Part shown: positions 1-8,208 of the stretch, one piece after another | How positions within the stretch are numbered: position 1 is the stretch's first letter | How the letters are laid out: each line of letters opens with the position of its first letter | Source of the DNA: Chitinophagaceae bacterium | Lineage (GTDB): Bacteria; Bacteroidota; Bacteroidia; Chitinophagales; Chitinophagaceae | Direction: 5' to 3' | Length of the DNA stretch: 64,000 bases | NCBI GenBank assembly: GCA_022841365.1 | Contig: JALHRP010000001.1 | Location: 1 to 64,000, forward strand | The notes under the pieces: generated by a model | Seen by the model: only the letters and a program-made list of their open reading frames with translations | Databases searched by the model: none | What the model was told of the DNA's origin: nothing | Program-made: the position numbers and the translations under genes

Positions 1-350
1 TTATTTGCGCCGATGGACTTATATGCCAACAAAAAAGTAAAAATGGCACTAAACCAGTTCGATGGTTTGCGGTTGCTCACAATATATTCTACGTTTAAGG
101 AACTGCAATTGGGGCAGGCCCTGTTTTCTTTTTCTCTGTTGATCATGGTGCGAAGCAGATCAGCAGCCCGTTCTTTCTGCGTTTCATGCACCATGAGCTT
201 AATACCACCAATGGCATTTGTTAAGATGGGATCAATGGTTACCGTATGTTCATCTTTGAGCCAGCAGTTGATACCTTCTTCTTGTAATTGCATCATGCGC
301 AAATTTGCGTTGATGTAATTGTCAAATGAGTAGAGGGTGATGTAGCTCAT
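1..350 (-). CDS. DUF2007-like protein with zinc-ribbon-type CxxC, partial
   Basis: The reading frame starts at the ATG at 350-348 on the minus strand and runs off the left edge, so its C-terminus is missing (about 116 residues visible). It begins MSYITLYSFDNYINANLRM and continues with a small alpha/beta pattern ending in 'LMVHETQKERAADLL', which is typical of DUF2007 proteins (putative signal-transducing proteins). A CPNCSS segment near residue 79 looks like half of a zinc ribbon. A hydrophobic stretch (FSAIFTFLLAY) follows close to the cut. The family is recognised from pattern memory. The biological role of the family is not settled. Confidence 0.7.
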   Translation of the reverse strand, partial: MSYITLYSFDNYINANLRMMQLQEEGINCWLKDEHTVTIDPILTNAIGGIKLMVHETQKERAADLLRTMINREKENRACPNCSSLNVEYIVSNRKPSNWFSAIFTFLLAYKSIGAN

Positions 351-434
351 TGTCTAATTTATGAAGTAAAGCTGTAATTTATTCCATCAAAAGATTAAAG
401 TTGAAATCGCTTAATTTTAATCAGCCCAAATTAT

Positions 435-908
435 ATGAACTTAAAACAAAATCTCGCTACTTTCATAAAAAATACGAACCAGATTCAAGTGTTTTTTCGA
501 CTATTAATTATCTGGACTCTCTTTGGATTTTTCCTGCGATGGGATAATAATATGTTTCATGGCTGTATTATGGGTGATGACAGAGTTTTTGCTTTGGATA
601 ATATTTTCTTTAGTACCACTTCTTTTATTCTTTTAACTCTAGGGGTAGCTTTTCAGAGAATCAACGAACGGGTTTGGTTTCTTTTTTTAGAACTGTTTTA
701 TTGGCTGTTTAAGTTGTTTTATTTGAAGGGAGGTTACGCAGTTGGTATTGCCGGAGTACCGATTTTTACTGTTGTGTTTTTTGATATGATTGCTTTGTGT
801 TTAAGAATAATGCTGATGAATTCATCGCTTAATTTCAAATTTTCAAACAACTATATTATAATTCCTATCATAATAGCATGCTATGTCAAGTTTTATTGTT
901 TCTCTTAA
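435..908 (+). CDS. hypothetical membrane protein
   Basis: A 157-residue protein that I do not recognise. It is rich in Phe, Ile and Leu with about four hydrophobic segments (roughly residues 20-34, 58-73, 83-95 and 108-128), plus a last one near 140-152 ending in FYCFS. This indicates an inner-membrane protein. The ATG at 435 follows an AT-rich stretch. It stands alone, convergent with the next minus-strand gene, which ends 21 bases downstream. Its AT content is higher than that of the neighbouring housekeeping genes, which is compatible with a lineage-specific or acquired gene. Confidence 0.6.
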   Translation: MNLKQNLATFIKNTNQIQVFFRLLIIWTLFGFFLRWDNNMFHGCIMGDDRVFALDNIFFSTTSFILLTLGVAFQRINERVWFLFLELFYWLFKLFYLKGGYAVGIAGVPIFTVVFFDMIALCLRIMLMNSSLNFKFSNNYIIIPIIIACYVKFYCFS

Positions 909-929
909 TTACTAACTTGGTGACAGATC

Positions 930-1625
930 TTACTTTTTCCCCAACACAATTTCAGCACCAATCTGAAAACTGCGGGGCAACGGAGTTTTGTATGGAGGTT
1001 CGCTGCCTTCCGGTGCAGGACGGTAAGCAGGGATTAAACCAATATGTCCACCAATAAGTAAACGGATTATGCCCACTTTTTTAATGGTAAAATTTGCACT
1101 TACATTACCCAACAATCCTGCATAGCCCAGTGGCTTTTCATACTTGTTGCCAAATGCATAATCTGCAGCTCCGGTTTTTTTAATTGTACCGCTGTATTGC
1201 AGTGGCACAGCAAGATACCCTCCCACATTAAGACCCATCGGAAGAACACCAAAAAAATATCCATACGCTCCAATCGTAGCCGGCAGCTCAACAGTTGAAA
1301 TTTTAAGTTGCGTGCCTGCATACTGTCCTTCTTTAATATTAATGTTGTTCGAACGCAGTGCAAGTCCAAATGTTTTGTAAGAATGAAAGCCAAGATTATT
1401 TAAGGTTAAATAGGTTTGCCGGCTTACCTGTAAATAAAGACCTTGCCGCCCCATATTTACTTCACCAAAATCTTCTCCGCTGAACGTACCGTTTTGTACG
1501 GGAACTGCTAACTGAATACCAAATCCTTTTCCAAAATCGTCCTGTGCCTGTAATTGAGTTGTACTTAAAAACAGTACAATGAATAAAACACAGAATGTGC
1601 TGATGGGTTGTTTTGCTTGTGGCAT
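930..1625 (-). CDS. hypothetical secreted / outer-membrane beta-barrel-like protein
   Basis: A 231-residue protein with an N-terminal signal peptide (hydrophobic CVLFIVLFLSTTQLQAQ, likely cleaved after AQ near residue 28). The rest alternates Gly- and aromatic-rich strands (GFGIQLAVPVQNG, GLYLQVSRQTYLTLNN, GVLPMGLNVGGYLAVPLQY) and ends in FQIGAEIVLGKK, which resembles a small outer-membrane beta-barrel. No specific family is recognised. It is a single gene read from the minus strand. A bidirectional hairpin (1731-1761) lies upstream and separates it from dnaN. Confidence 0.6.
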   Translation of the reverse strand: MPQAKQPISTFCVLFIVLFLSTTQLQAQDDFGKGFGIQLAVPVQNGTFSGEDFGEVNMGRQGLYLQVSRQTYLTLNNLGFHSYKTFGLALRSNNINIKEGQYAGTQLKISTVELPATIGAYGYFFGVLPMGLNVGGYLAVPLQYSGTIKKTGAADYAFGNKYEKPLGYAGLLGNVSANFTIKKVGIIRLLIGGHIGLIPAYRPAPEGSEPPYKTPLPRSFQIGAEIVLGKK

Positions 1626-1730
1626 AAAAGAGGGGTTGTTTTAGATGGCTAAGTACGCCAGCATTTATCACAGTCTTGTACCCGCCACAGGGTATATTCG
1701 TTTGATTCGAGCAAAAAAGTAAAGCGTATA

Positions 1731-1761
1731 AAAAATCCCGCTTGTAAGAGCGGGATTTTTT
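1731..1761. terminator. bidirectional rho-independent terminator
   Basis: Perfect 8-bp stem (1735-1742 with 1749-1756, ATCCCGCT/AGCGGGAT), with an A-run on the left and a T-run on the right, so it can act on both strands. On the minus strand it lies 80 bases after the dnaN stop and would end the dnaN transcript. Confidence 0.8.
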
Positions 1762-1788
1762 AATATTGGACTTGGTTATAATATTTGT

Positions 1789-1843
1789 ATCTCGACTATC
1801 GCTTGATACTTCTCAAAAATCCTGAGCGAAGTCGAAGGATTTT
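1789..1843. repeat. interspersed palindromic repeat (CCTGAGCGAAGTCGAAGG type)
   Basis: Contains the motif CCTGAGCGAAGTCGAAGG, which I recall as a very common small interspersed repeat in Bacteroidota genomes. It shows nested inverted repeats: TCGACT near 1792 pairs with AGTCGA near 1830, and AAAATCC pairs with GGATTTT around the core. Its right end touches the dnaN stop codon (1842-1844). Confidence 0.65.
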
Positions 1844-2957
1844 ATTGATTCAACATCAACGGCATTACCAGCATCAGCACATCTTCTCCTTCGTTTTGTT
1901 CTGTTGGTTTTATGAGACCGGCCTTGGTTGCAGTGCTTAACTCCATCCGTACTTCGTCTGTTTCAACAGCGGTTAACATTTCCACCAAAAACTTTGCATT
2001 GAAAGCAATCTGCATATCCTCACCATCATACTGGCATTTCATACGCTCGTTTCCTTCAAAACTAAAATCAACATCCTGCGCTGCCAGTTGCAACTGGCTT
2101 CCGCTGATGCTCATCACCACCTGGTTGGTGCTTTTATTACTGAACACACTTACACGACGTAAAGCTCCGGCTAATTCATTTCTGCCGGCAATCATGTTGT
2201 ACGGATTGTCTGCAGGGATCACCACTTTATAATCAGGAAAACGTGCATCAATTAACCGGCACACCAGTTCTGTTGTACCATGGATTACAAACAGATGGTT
2301 GCTGTTATAAGAAAGTGTAATCTCATCTTCATTATTCGGCAAAGCGGTCTTTAATAAATTCAATGGTTTTTTTGGAACAATAAAGGTTTCGTTTTTAGGA
2401 CAACTTACATCGGTTCTTTTGTAGCGAACCAAACGATGAGCATCTGTTGCAACAAAGGTTAATCCTTTTTTATCGAGTTCGAAATACACACCCGTCATAG
2501 CTGGTCGTAAATCATCATTGCTTACTGCAAACAATGTTTTATTGATGGCAGTAACCAGGGCTGAAGAAGTTGTAGTAAACGATGTGGTATCATCTGCCAC
2601 GGGTTCTTTGGGAAAGTTGTCCGGGTTTTCGCCCATCACTTTATACTTACCGCTGTCGCTGGTAATTTCAATACCAAAATTTTTATCAATATTAAAAGTC
2701 AGTGGCTGATCCGGTAAATTTTTTAATGTATCCATCAGGATACGTGCAGGAATACAAACACGGCCATTGTCTTTGGCTTCAATATCCATATGGATCTTCA
2801 TCACCGTTTCCAGATCGGTGGCAACAACCGTTAATTTATTCTTGTTGATCTCAAATAAAAAGTCTTCAAGAATGGGCAACACGGTGTTGGCATTAATGAC
2901 ACCATTGATCTGTTGCAGTTGTTTCAGTAAAGCAGATGACGAAACGATAAACTTCAT
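1842..2957 (-). CDS. dnaN: DNA polymerase III subunit beta (sliding clamp)
   Basis: A 371-residue protein matching the usual clamp length (about 370). It starts MKFIVSSSALLKQLQQINGV. It contains the clamp signatures FLFEINKNKLTVVATDLETVM (domain 1), DDLRPAMTGVYFELD (domain 2), and TDAHRLVRYKR. It ends with a hydrophobic VLMLVMPLMLN tail typical of Bacteroidota clamps. The dimer encircles DNA and tethers the replicative polymerase. It is transcribed alone, divergent from the aminotransferase at 3167. A repeat sits directly at its stop codon and a hairpin terminator follows. Confidence 0.98.
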   Translation of the reverse strand: MKFIVSSSALLKQLQQINGVINANTVLPILEDFLFEINKNKLTVVATDLETVMKIHMDIEAKDNGRVCIPARILMDTLKNLPDQPLTFNIDKNFGIEITSDSGKYKVMGENPDNFPKEPVADDTTSFTTTSSALVTAINKTLFAVSNDDLRPAMTGVYFELDKKGLTFVATDAHRLVRYKRTDVSCPKNETFIVPKKPLNLLKTALPNNEDEITLSYNSNHLFVIHGTTELVCRLIDARFPDYKVVIPADNPYNMIAGRNELAGALRRVSVFSNKSTNQVVMSISGSQLQLAAQDVDFSFEGNERMKCQYDGEDMQIAFNAKFLVEMLTAVETDEVRMELSTATKAGLIKPTEQNEGEDVLMLVMPLMLNQ

Positions 2958-3108
2958 AAGACTGTTCTGATTTATAGCGTGGAAGGTAACAAATATTTAT
3001 CTGTTAAAGCTGCAAGATAAGGGTTAAATGATCAATTTGTTTTCGCCTGTTGAAAGCAGATGCAGCGTTGGTTCTTTTGCAAAGAAACCGAACCGTTTAT
3101 CCGCCTTC

Positions 3109-3142
3109 TTTGCACCTGTTTATTCAGGAACTGCTACTTTTG
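3109..3142 (+). promoter_or_regulatory. Bacteroidota-type promoter for the aminotransferase
   Basis: TTTG at 3109-3112 and TACTTTTG at 3135-3142 (fits TAnnTTTG), 22 bases apart, 24 bases before the ATG at 3167. The match to the known Bacteroidota sigma-70 consensus is good. Use in vivo is inferred. Confidence 0.55.
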
Positions 3143-3166
3143 CGGTTTCTTAAAATACGGTGACGC

Positions 3167-4423
3167 ATGAAACTATCTCAACTCTCAGAAACATTAGTGG
3201 GTTCGGAAATTGTAAAACTGGGTAACCAGATTAAAGAACGTATCCGCATGGGCGAACATATTTACAATTTCACCATCGGCGATTTTGACAGCAGCGTATT
3301 TCCCATACCGCAGGAACTGGAGCATGAGATTGTGGAAGCGTACAAAAAAAATTACACGACATACCCTGCAGCCGAAGGTATTATTGAACTGCGCAAAAGT
3401 GTTTCGCAGTTTTTAAAAGAGCGGGAAGGGCTGGATTATGGAGTAAATGAAATTCAGATTGCAGCTGGAGGCCGACCTCTCATTTATTCTATCTTTCGGG
3501 CAATTGTTGATAAAGGAGATAAAGTGATTTATGCAACACCATCCTGGAACAATAATCACTACACCCATTTTACAGAAGCAGAGCATGTTGTGGTAAAAGC
3601 AACAGCAGAAAATAATTTTATGCCAACGGCTGCCGAAATTCAGCCACATATAAAAGGTGCAACACTTTTGTGTTTGTGTACACCGCAAAATCCTACCGGC
3701 ACCATGTTTCCAAAAGAGGAACTGGAAAAGATCTGCGATCTGATTCTGGAAGAAAATAATGCAAGAGCTGAAGGTGAAAAGAAATTGTTCCTCATGTTCG
3801 ATCAAATGTACTGGACATTAACCTTTGGCGATAACGAACACTACAATCCTGTTACTCTCCGCCCCGCCATGAGAGAAGTAACAGTATTTGTTGATGGCAT
3901 CAGCAAAGTATTTGCAGCAACAGGAGTTCGTGTAGGTTGGACTTTTGGACCAGAGCTGATCATCTCCAAAATAAAAGCGATTCTTTCTCATGTAGGTGCA
4001 TGGGCGCCCATGGCCGAACAAAAAGCAACCGCCAATTATTTGTTGCAAAAAGAAAACATCGATCGCTATCTCATAAACTTTAAAGAAGAGATCCGTTATC
4101 GCCTGGTTGAAATTTCAAAAGGAATTCATCAATTAAAAGAAGAAGGATTTCATGTAGATGTACTTGCACCGCAGGGAGGAATTTATTTAACCATTAAGGT
4201 AGATCTTGCTGGTAAGAAAACAGCAACAGGAAATGTGTTGGAAACACAGGCCGATGTAACACAGTATTTGTTAGATGAAGCAAAGCTGGCCATTGTTCCG
4301 TTTTATGCATTTGGCGCAGAAAAAAATTCGCCCTGGTATCGTTTAAGCGTTGGCACCTGTGGAAAAGAAGCTATTCCTGCATTCCTGAGCAAACTGAAAG
4401 AAGCCATGCAGAAATTAAGTTGA
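3167..4423 (+). CDS. pyridoxal-phosphate-dependent class I/II aminotransferase
   Basis: A 418-residue fold-type I PLP enzyme. The motif TPQNPTGTMF (substrate/PLP loop) and VDGISKVFAATGVRVGW, with the Schiff-base lysine at about residue 247, are clear. FDQMYWTL carries the PLP-contacting Asp and Tyr, and YRLSVGTCG near the C-terminus provides the carboxylate-binding Arg. It resembles aspartate/aromatic aminotransferases, but the exact amino acid substrate cannot be read from sequence. It is monocistronic, preceded by a good promoter and divergent from dnaN. Confidence 0.9.
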   Translation: MKLSQLSETLVGSEIVKLGNQIKERIRMGEHIYNFTIGDFDSSVFPIPQELEHEIVEAYKKNYTTYPAAEGIIELRKSVSQFLKEREGLDYGVNEIQIAAGGRPLIYSIFRAIVDKGDKVIYATPSWNNNHYTHFTEAEHVVVKATAENNFMPTAAEIQPHIKGATLLCLCTPQNPTGTMFPKEELEKICDLILEENNARAEGEKKLFLMFDQMYWTLTFGDNEHYNPVTLRPAMREVTVFVDGISKVFAATGVRVGWTFGPELIISKIKAILSHVGAWAPMAEQKATANYLLQKENIDRYLINFKEEIRYRLVEISKGIHQLKEEGFHVDVLAPQGGIYLTIKVDLAGKKTATGNVLETQADVTQYLLDEAKLAIVPFYAFGAEKNSPWYRLSVGTCGKEAIPAFLSKLKEAMQKLS

Positions 4424-4458
4424 TAATAAAATGTTTAACTGACAAGAGCAATGAATCA

Positions 4459-4926
4459 TCATCTTTTTATACGGAAGAATTGATTTTTATCTGCTACATG
4501 TAATTGACCTTCGTACTGTATTTCAACAACAGAGCGGCTGCAACAATCGGTGGAACAGAATTTTTTTACCAGCAAATACTTCAAGGGTTCGTTTTTGATT
4601 TGCAGAGCCATGGTATCGGATGCCGTCATACTGTACAGACGGTTGTTGTTGCTGTCGGCCCACAGTTTTACTTCACGGTAAGGAGAGTTATTTTTTACAA
4701 ACAGTTTTATATCGGCAACCGATAAAGAAGGATTGGATCCAAATATCAGATCATTACCTGTTTGTGCATCAATCAATGTAAAATTAAAATTGGTCCAGAA
4801 AGCTATACACATTACAGCCGCACAGGCAGGAGGTGCACCGGTACAATGGTACCCGATTGGTTCATCCCTGCGGTTGCAGGAAAAAAAGAATAATGCGGTC
4901 AGCAGCAGAAAAAATATCCTGTTCAT
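4459..4926 (-). CDS. hypothetical lipoprotein
   Basis: A 155-residue protein when started at the internal ATG (4926-4924), which gives MNRIFFLLLTALFFFSCNRRDEP, a lipoprotein signal with the lipobox Cys at about residue 17. A longer in-frame start at 4977 would bury this signal, so it is rejected. The mature part has a Cys-rich start (CTGAPPACAAVMC) and a later CSTDCCS cluster, which suggests disulfides in the periplasm or on the surface. Function not recognised. Its start lies 34 bases from the divergent YjbR-like gene. Confidence 0.65.
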   Translation of the reverse strand: MNRIFFLLLTALFFFSCNRRDEPIGYHCTGAPPACAAVMCIAFWTNFNFTLIDAQTGNDLIFGSNPSLSVADIKLFVKNNSPYREVKLWADSNNNRLYSMTASDTMALQIKNEPLKYLLVKKFCSTDCCSRSVVEIQYEGQLHVADKNQFFRIKR

Positions 4927-4960
4927 ATCTTCATGACCCGAAAAGAGAAAAAACCGCTGC

Positions 4961-5290
4961 ATGCATATAGAAACCATCCGGGATTATTGTTTGTCTAAAC
5001 CAGAGGCAGAAGAAACCCTGCCCTTTGGGCCCGATACATTGGTGTTTAAAGTAAACAACAAAGCTTTTTTATTTTTACCTCTCGATGAAGAAGACCTGCG
5101 GTTTAATGTAAAATGTGATCCTGAGCTTGCGTTGGAACTTCGTGAACAGTATGCTTCTGTGTTGCCGGGGTGGCATATGAATAAAAAACACTGGAACACC
5201 ATTGTTGTAGATGGTACAATACCTGCCAAACAAATTAAAGAATGGATTGATCATTCGTATGAGTTGGTGAAAGGAAAGAAGAAAGGATGA
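4961..5290 (+). CDS. MmcQ/YjbR family protein
   Basis: A 109-residue small domain protein beginning MHIETIRDYCLSKPEAEETL. The pattern includes PFGPDTLVFKVNNKAFLFL, FNVKCDPELALELREQY and GWHMNKKHWNTIVVDG, which define the MmcQ/YjbR family (a CyaY-like double-wing DNA-binding fold by family knowledge). The full family length is present. Its stop overlaps the start of the following acyltransferase gene by 4 bases, so the two are probably co-transcribed and translationally coupled. Confidence 0.88.
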   Translation: MHIETIRDYCLSKPEAEETLPFGPDTLVFKVNNKAFLFLPLDEEDLRFNVKCDPELALELREQYASVLPGWHMNKKHWNTIVVDGTIPAKQIKEWIDHSYELVKGKKKG

Positions 5291-6255
5291 GCGAAAAATG
5301 TTTCCCCGTAAAGCATGTACCTTGCAGCCGAATTTATCTGTATATGTATTACCTGGTTTTTGGGTTGCTCTATCTTATTTCATTGCTCCCTTTTTGGTGC
5401 CTGTACCTCATTTCTGATTTTGGTGCGTTGATCATGTACACCGTGCTTCGTTACCGTAAGGAAGTGGTGTTGGGAAATATTGCTCAGGCATTTCCACATA
5501 AAACAGAAAGCGAACACAAAGCCATTGCAAAAAAATTCTACCGCAATTTTACAGACAACTGGATTGAAACCATCAAGCTGATGTCCATCAGCAAAGCTTC
5601 CATGAACAAACGTGTAACCGGAAACTTTGAAGTGTTTCATCAATTGTTTGCAACAGGAAAAGCGGTGCAGGTAAATCTGGGTCATTTTTTTAACTGGGAG
5701 ATGATGACGTTGCATGCAGGGATTAATCAGCCCTATACTTTTCTAACGGTTTATTTACCACAGAGTAATAAAATCATGAACCGGTTGATTTTGTATATCC
5801 GTGGCCGGTGGGGAAATCCCTTGCTGTCGAGCAATGATATGGCAAGAGCTATTATTCCCTGGCGTAAAAAACAATACCTGCTGGCATTGGGTGCAGACCA
5901 ACGTCCTGTAACGCCCGACAATGCTTATTGGCTCAACTTTTTAAATAAACCAACCGGTTTTGTAAAAGGTCCTGAAAAATTTGCAAGGGGACAACAGATA
6001 CCGGTTGTGATGATGACAACCACCAAAAAGAAAAGAGGACATTATCATTTTGATTATTTTCTGTTGTGTGAAGATCCCAAAGCATTACCCGATGGTGAAT
6101 TGATTAGACAATACGTTCATCATCTCGAAGAAAATATTCGCCTCCAACCTGAATTGTATTTATGGAGTCACAAAAGATGGAAGCATCCATGGAAAGAGGA
6201 GTATGCAAAGTTGTGGGTGGATGATGTGGACGCTCCTTCTGACGGAATGAAGTAG
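5287..6255 (+). CDS. lysophospholipid / lipid A acyltransferase family protein (LpxL/HtrB-like)
   Basis: A 322-residue protein. An N-terminal membrane segment (MYYLVFGLLYLISLLPFWC) is followed by RKEVVLGNIAQAFPHKT, a hallmark of the HtrB/LpxL acyltransferase family, and by VQVNLGHFFNWEMM, which holds the catalytic HxxxxE-type region. DQRPVTPDNAYWLNFL and KGPEKFARGQQIPVV follow. It likely adds a secondary acyl chain to lipid A at the inner membrane. The start overlaps the upstream stop; an ATG at 5344 (residue 20) is an alternative start that leaves the membrane segment intact. Confidence 0.88.
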   Translation: MSEKCFPVKHVPCSRIYLYMYYLVFGLLYLISLLPFWCLYLISDFGALIMYTVLRYRKEVVLGNIAQAFPHKTESEHKAIAKKFYRNFTDNWIETIKLMSISKASMNKRVTGNFEVFHQLFATGKAVQVNLGHFFNWEMMTLHAGINQPYTFLTVYLPQSNKIMNRLILYIRGRWGNPLLSSNDMARAIIPWRKKQYLLALGADQRPVTPDNAYWLNFLNKPTGFVKGPEKFARGQQIPVVMMTTTKKKRGHYHFDYFLLCEDPKALPDGELIRQYVHHLEENIRLQPELYLWSHKRWKHPWKEEYAKLWVDDVDAPSDGMK

Positions 6256-6282
6256 TTAGTTAGGCGACTAACATTATCAAAA

Positions 6283-6627
6283 TCACAACAGCTCCAGAAT
6301 CTGCTTAATTTTTAATTTAAGAAGAGGCAAATCCTTAACAATTACCTGCCATACCAGATCTGCATCAACACCAAAATATTCATGCACCAGTATATGACGC
6401 ATACCTGTGATCTGGCCCCATTCAATTTCACTGAATTTTTCTTTTGTTTCAAGTGTAACATAGTTGGCAGCTTCTCCAATAATTTCAATTTGCTTAATTG
6501 AAGCAAAACGCATCATTGAATTTGACAGAAAAGCCTGCATCTCTACATTCTTTGTATACTGTTCAATTTCTGATATTGCTTCAAGTATATGAAGAAGACG
6601 TTGCTTATCACCCATTTTTTCTTTCAT
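6283..6627 (-). CDS. hepT: HepT-like ribonuclease toxin (DUF86)
   Basis: A 114-residue helical protein with the HEPN-type catalytic motif RHILVHEYF (Arg77, His82, Tyr84; RX4HXY), the hallmark of HepT RNase toxins. Upstream helices carry IGEAANYVTLETKEKF, typical of DUF86. The start overlaps the upstream nucleotidyltransferase gene by 20 bases, the standard MntA-HepT arrangement. By family knowledge the partner AMPylates the toxin near the RX4HXY tyrosine to neutralise it. It converges with the acyltransferase gene on the other strand. Confidence 0.9.
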   Translation of the reverse strand: MKEKMGDKQRLLHILEAISEIEQYTKNVEMQAFLSNSMMRFASIKQIEIIGEAANYVTLETKEKFSEIEWGQITGMRHILVHEYFGVDADLVWQVIVKDLPLLKLKIKQILELL

Positions 6628-6910
6628 AGATCAATTGCTTTTCTTTTTCAATGAAAGGAAGAATGTATTTGGAAATGGCTTTGGAAGAAACAAGATCTAC
6701 TTTACGATGAAGTTTTTTTTCAAGACCTTCTTTAATAGCAACAAACCCAAAACCAATGTGACAGGAATAATCAAGATCAACAAGAATATCAAGATCACTG
6801 GACTTATTTGCCTGATTACGGCTGTATGAACCGAAAACAAAAGCCCGTAACACAGGTTGTGTGCTAAAGTAGTCTTCTATTAATTTTATTTCCTTTTGAT
6901 CGAGTTGCAT
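6608..6910 (-). CDS. mntA: MntA-like minimal nucleotidyltransferase antitoxin
   Basis: A 100-residue protein with the nucleotidyltransferase motif GSYSRNQANKSSDLDILVDLD: Gly27-Ser28, ten residues, then Asp39-x-Asp41 (GSX10DXD), with further acidic residues at 45 and 47. This is the minimal nucleotidyltransferase that modifies the HepT toxin. It is the first gene of the two-gene toxin-antitoxin operon. Both proteins look intact, with no missing catalytic residue. Confidence 0.9.
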   Translation of the reverse strand: MQLDQKEIKLIEDYFSTQPVLRAFVFGSYSRNQANKSSDLDILVDLDYSCHIGFGFVAIKEGLEKKLHRKVDLVSSKAISKYILPFIEKEKQLIYERKNG

Positions 6911-6983
6911 AATCGAATTTACTTCTTTTTCTTTGGAGAAAGTGACTGTTATAATATACCCGTTTCATCCTTAATTTGCACTC

Positions 6984-8126
6984 ATGCATATTCAATCCAA
7001 ACTTCCCAACGTAGGCACCACCATCTTTTCGGTGATGAGTGCCTTGGCAACCGAACACAAAGCAGTGAATCTGGGTCAGGGTTTTCCTGATTATCCCATG
7101 AGCGAAGAACTCACCGCCAAAGTATATGAAGCCATGAAGCAGGGACAAAATCAATATGCGCCCATGCCCGGCTTAATGAGTCTGCGGGAATCTATTGCTG
7201 AAAAAGTACAGCATCTCTATAAGACAACAATCAATCCCGATACAGAGATCACCATTACACCCGGTGGTACTTACGCCATCTATTCTGCTTTCACAACCAT
7301 CCTTCGTCCGGGTGATGAAGTAATTGTTTTTGAACCGGCCTACGACAGCTATATTCCCAATATTGAAATCAACGGAGGTAAAGCCATTCCTTTACCATTA
7401 ACCTATCCTGATTATAAAATTGATTGGGAGTTGGTGCGTTCATCCATTACTGCAAAAACAAAAGCAATCTTAATTAATTCACCACATAACCCTACAGGAA
7501 GTGTGTTAGATAAAAATGATATTGAAGAACTGAAACAGATTGTTACAGACAGTAACATCTTTATCATCAGCGATGAAGTGTATGAGCATTTGATCTATGA
7601 TGATCTTCCACATGAAAGCATATTGAAATACCCGGAACTGTTTGAACGTAGTTTTGTTTGTTTCTCTTTTGGTAAAACCTATCACTGTACAGGATGGAAA
7701 CTGGGCTATTGTATTGCACCTGCAGCGATGATGAAGGAATACAGAAAAGTACACCAGTTTAATGCCTTTTGTTGTTTTACACCGGCACAGGCAGCGCTGG
7801 CCGATTACATGAAAAACAAAGAGGTGTATTTATCTCTGCCACGTTTTATGCAACAGAAACGGGATTACTTTATTGAGCTGATGAAAAATACAAAATTTGA
7901 TTTGCTCACTACTCACGGCAGTTATTTTATTTGTGCCAGCTATGGCCGCATCAGCGATGAGAGCGATAAAGACTTAGCCATCCGATTAACAAAAGAAGCA
8001 GGTGTTGCTACTATTCCGGTTTCAGCATTTTATCATAATCAGAAAGACGATAAAGTGTTGCGGTTCTGTTTCAGCAAACAAAACAGAACCCTTCAGCAGG
8101 CGGTGGAGAAGTTGATGAAGATTTAA
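6984..8126 (+). CDS. methionine aminotransferase-like PLP enzyme (YbdL type)
   Basis: A 380-residue class I aminotransferase. It begins MHIQSKLPNVGTTIFSVMS and continues with NLGQGFPDYPMSEEL, as in the YbdL/methionine aminotransferase subgroup. PGGTYAIYSAF, NSPHNPTGSVL, ISDEVYEHLIYD and SFGKTYHCTGWKLGY (PLP lysine near residue 231) are all present. It would transaminate methionine, probably in 4-methylthio-2-oxobutyrate metabolism. The substrate is assigned by resemblance only. The ATG lies 11 bases after a TAATTTGC box, so the mRNA may have a very short leader. Confidence 0.88.
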   Translation: MHIQSKLPNVGTTIFSVMSALATEHKAVNLGQGFPDYPMSEELTAKVYEAMKQGQNQYAPMPGLMSLRESIAEKVQHLYKTTINPDTEITITPGGTYAIYSAFTTILRPGDEVIVFEPAYDSYIPNIEINGGKAIPLPLTYPDYKIDWELVRSSITAKTKAILINSPHNPTGSVLDKNDIEELKQIVTDSNIFIISDEVYEHLIYDDLPHESILKYPELFERSFVCFSFGKTYHCTGWKLGYCIAPAAMMKEYRKVHQFNAFCCFTPAQAALADYMKNKEVYLSLPRFMQQKRDYFIELMKNTKFDLLTTHGSYFICASYGRISDESDKDLAIRLTKEAGVATIPVSAFYHNQKDDKVLRFCFSKQNRTLQQAVEKLMKI

Positions 8127-8165
8127 ATGTCATCCCTAGGTACGAGGGATCTGCATGGATATGTA
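8127..8165. repeat. interspersed palindrome (CATCCCT...AGGGATC type)
   Basis: A short inverted repeat ATCCCT/AGGGAT around 8132-8151, directly after the stop of the aminotransferase, followed by CTGCATGG. It resembles the 'CATCCC...GGGATCTGCAT' interspersed repeats I recall from Bacteroidota. Only one copy is in the window. It could also serve as a weak transcript end, but has no adjoining T-run. Confidence 0.4.
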
Positions 8166-8208
8166 CTAATGATGCATAGATTTTTTTCTCTGTTGGGATG
8201 AAACAGGA

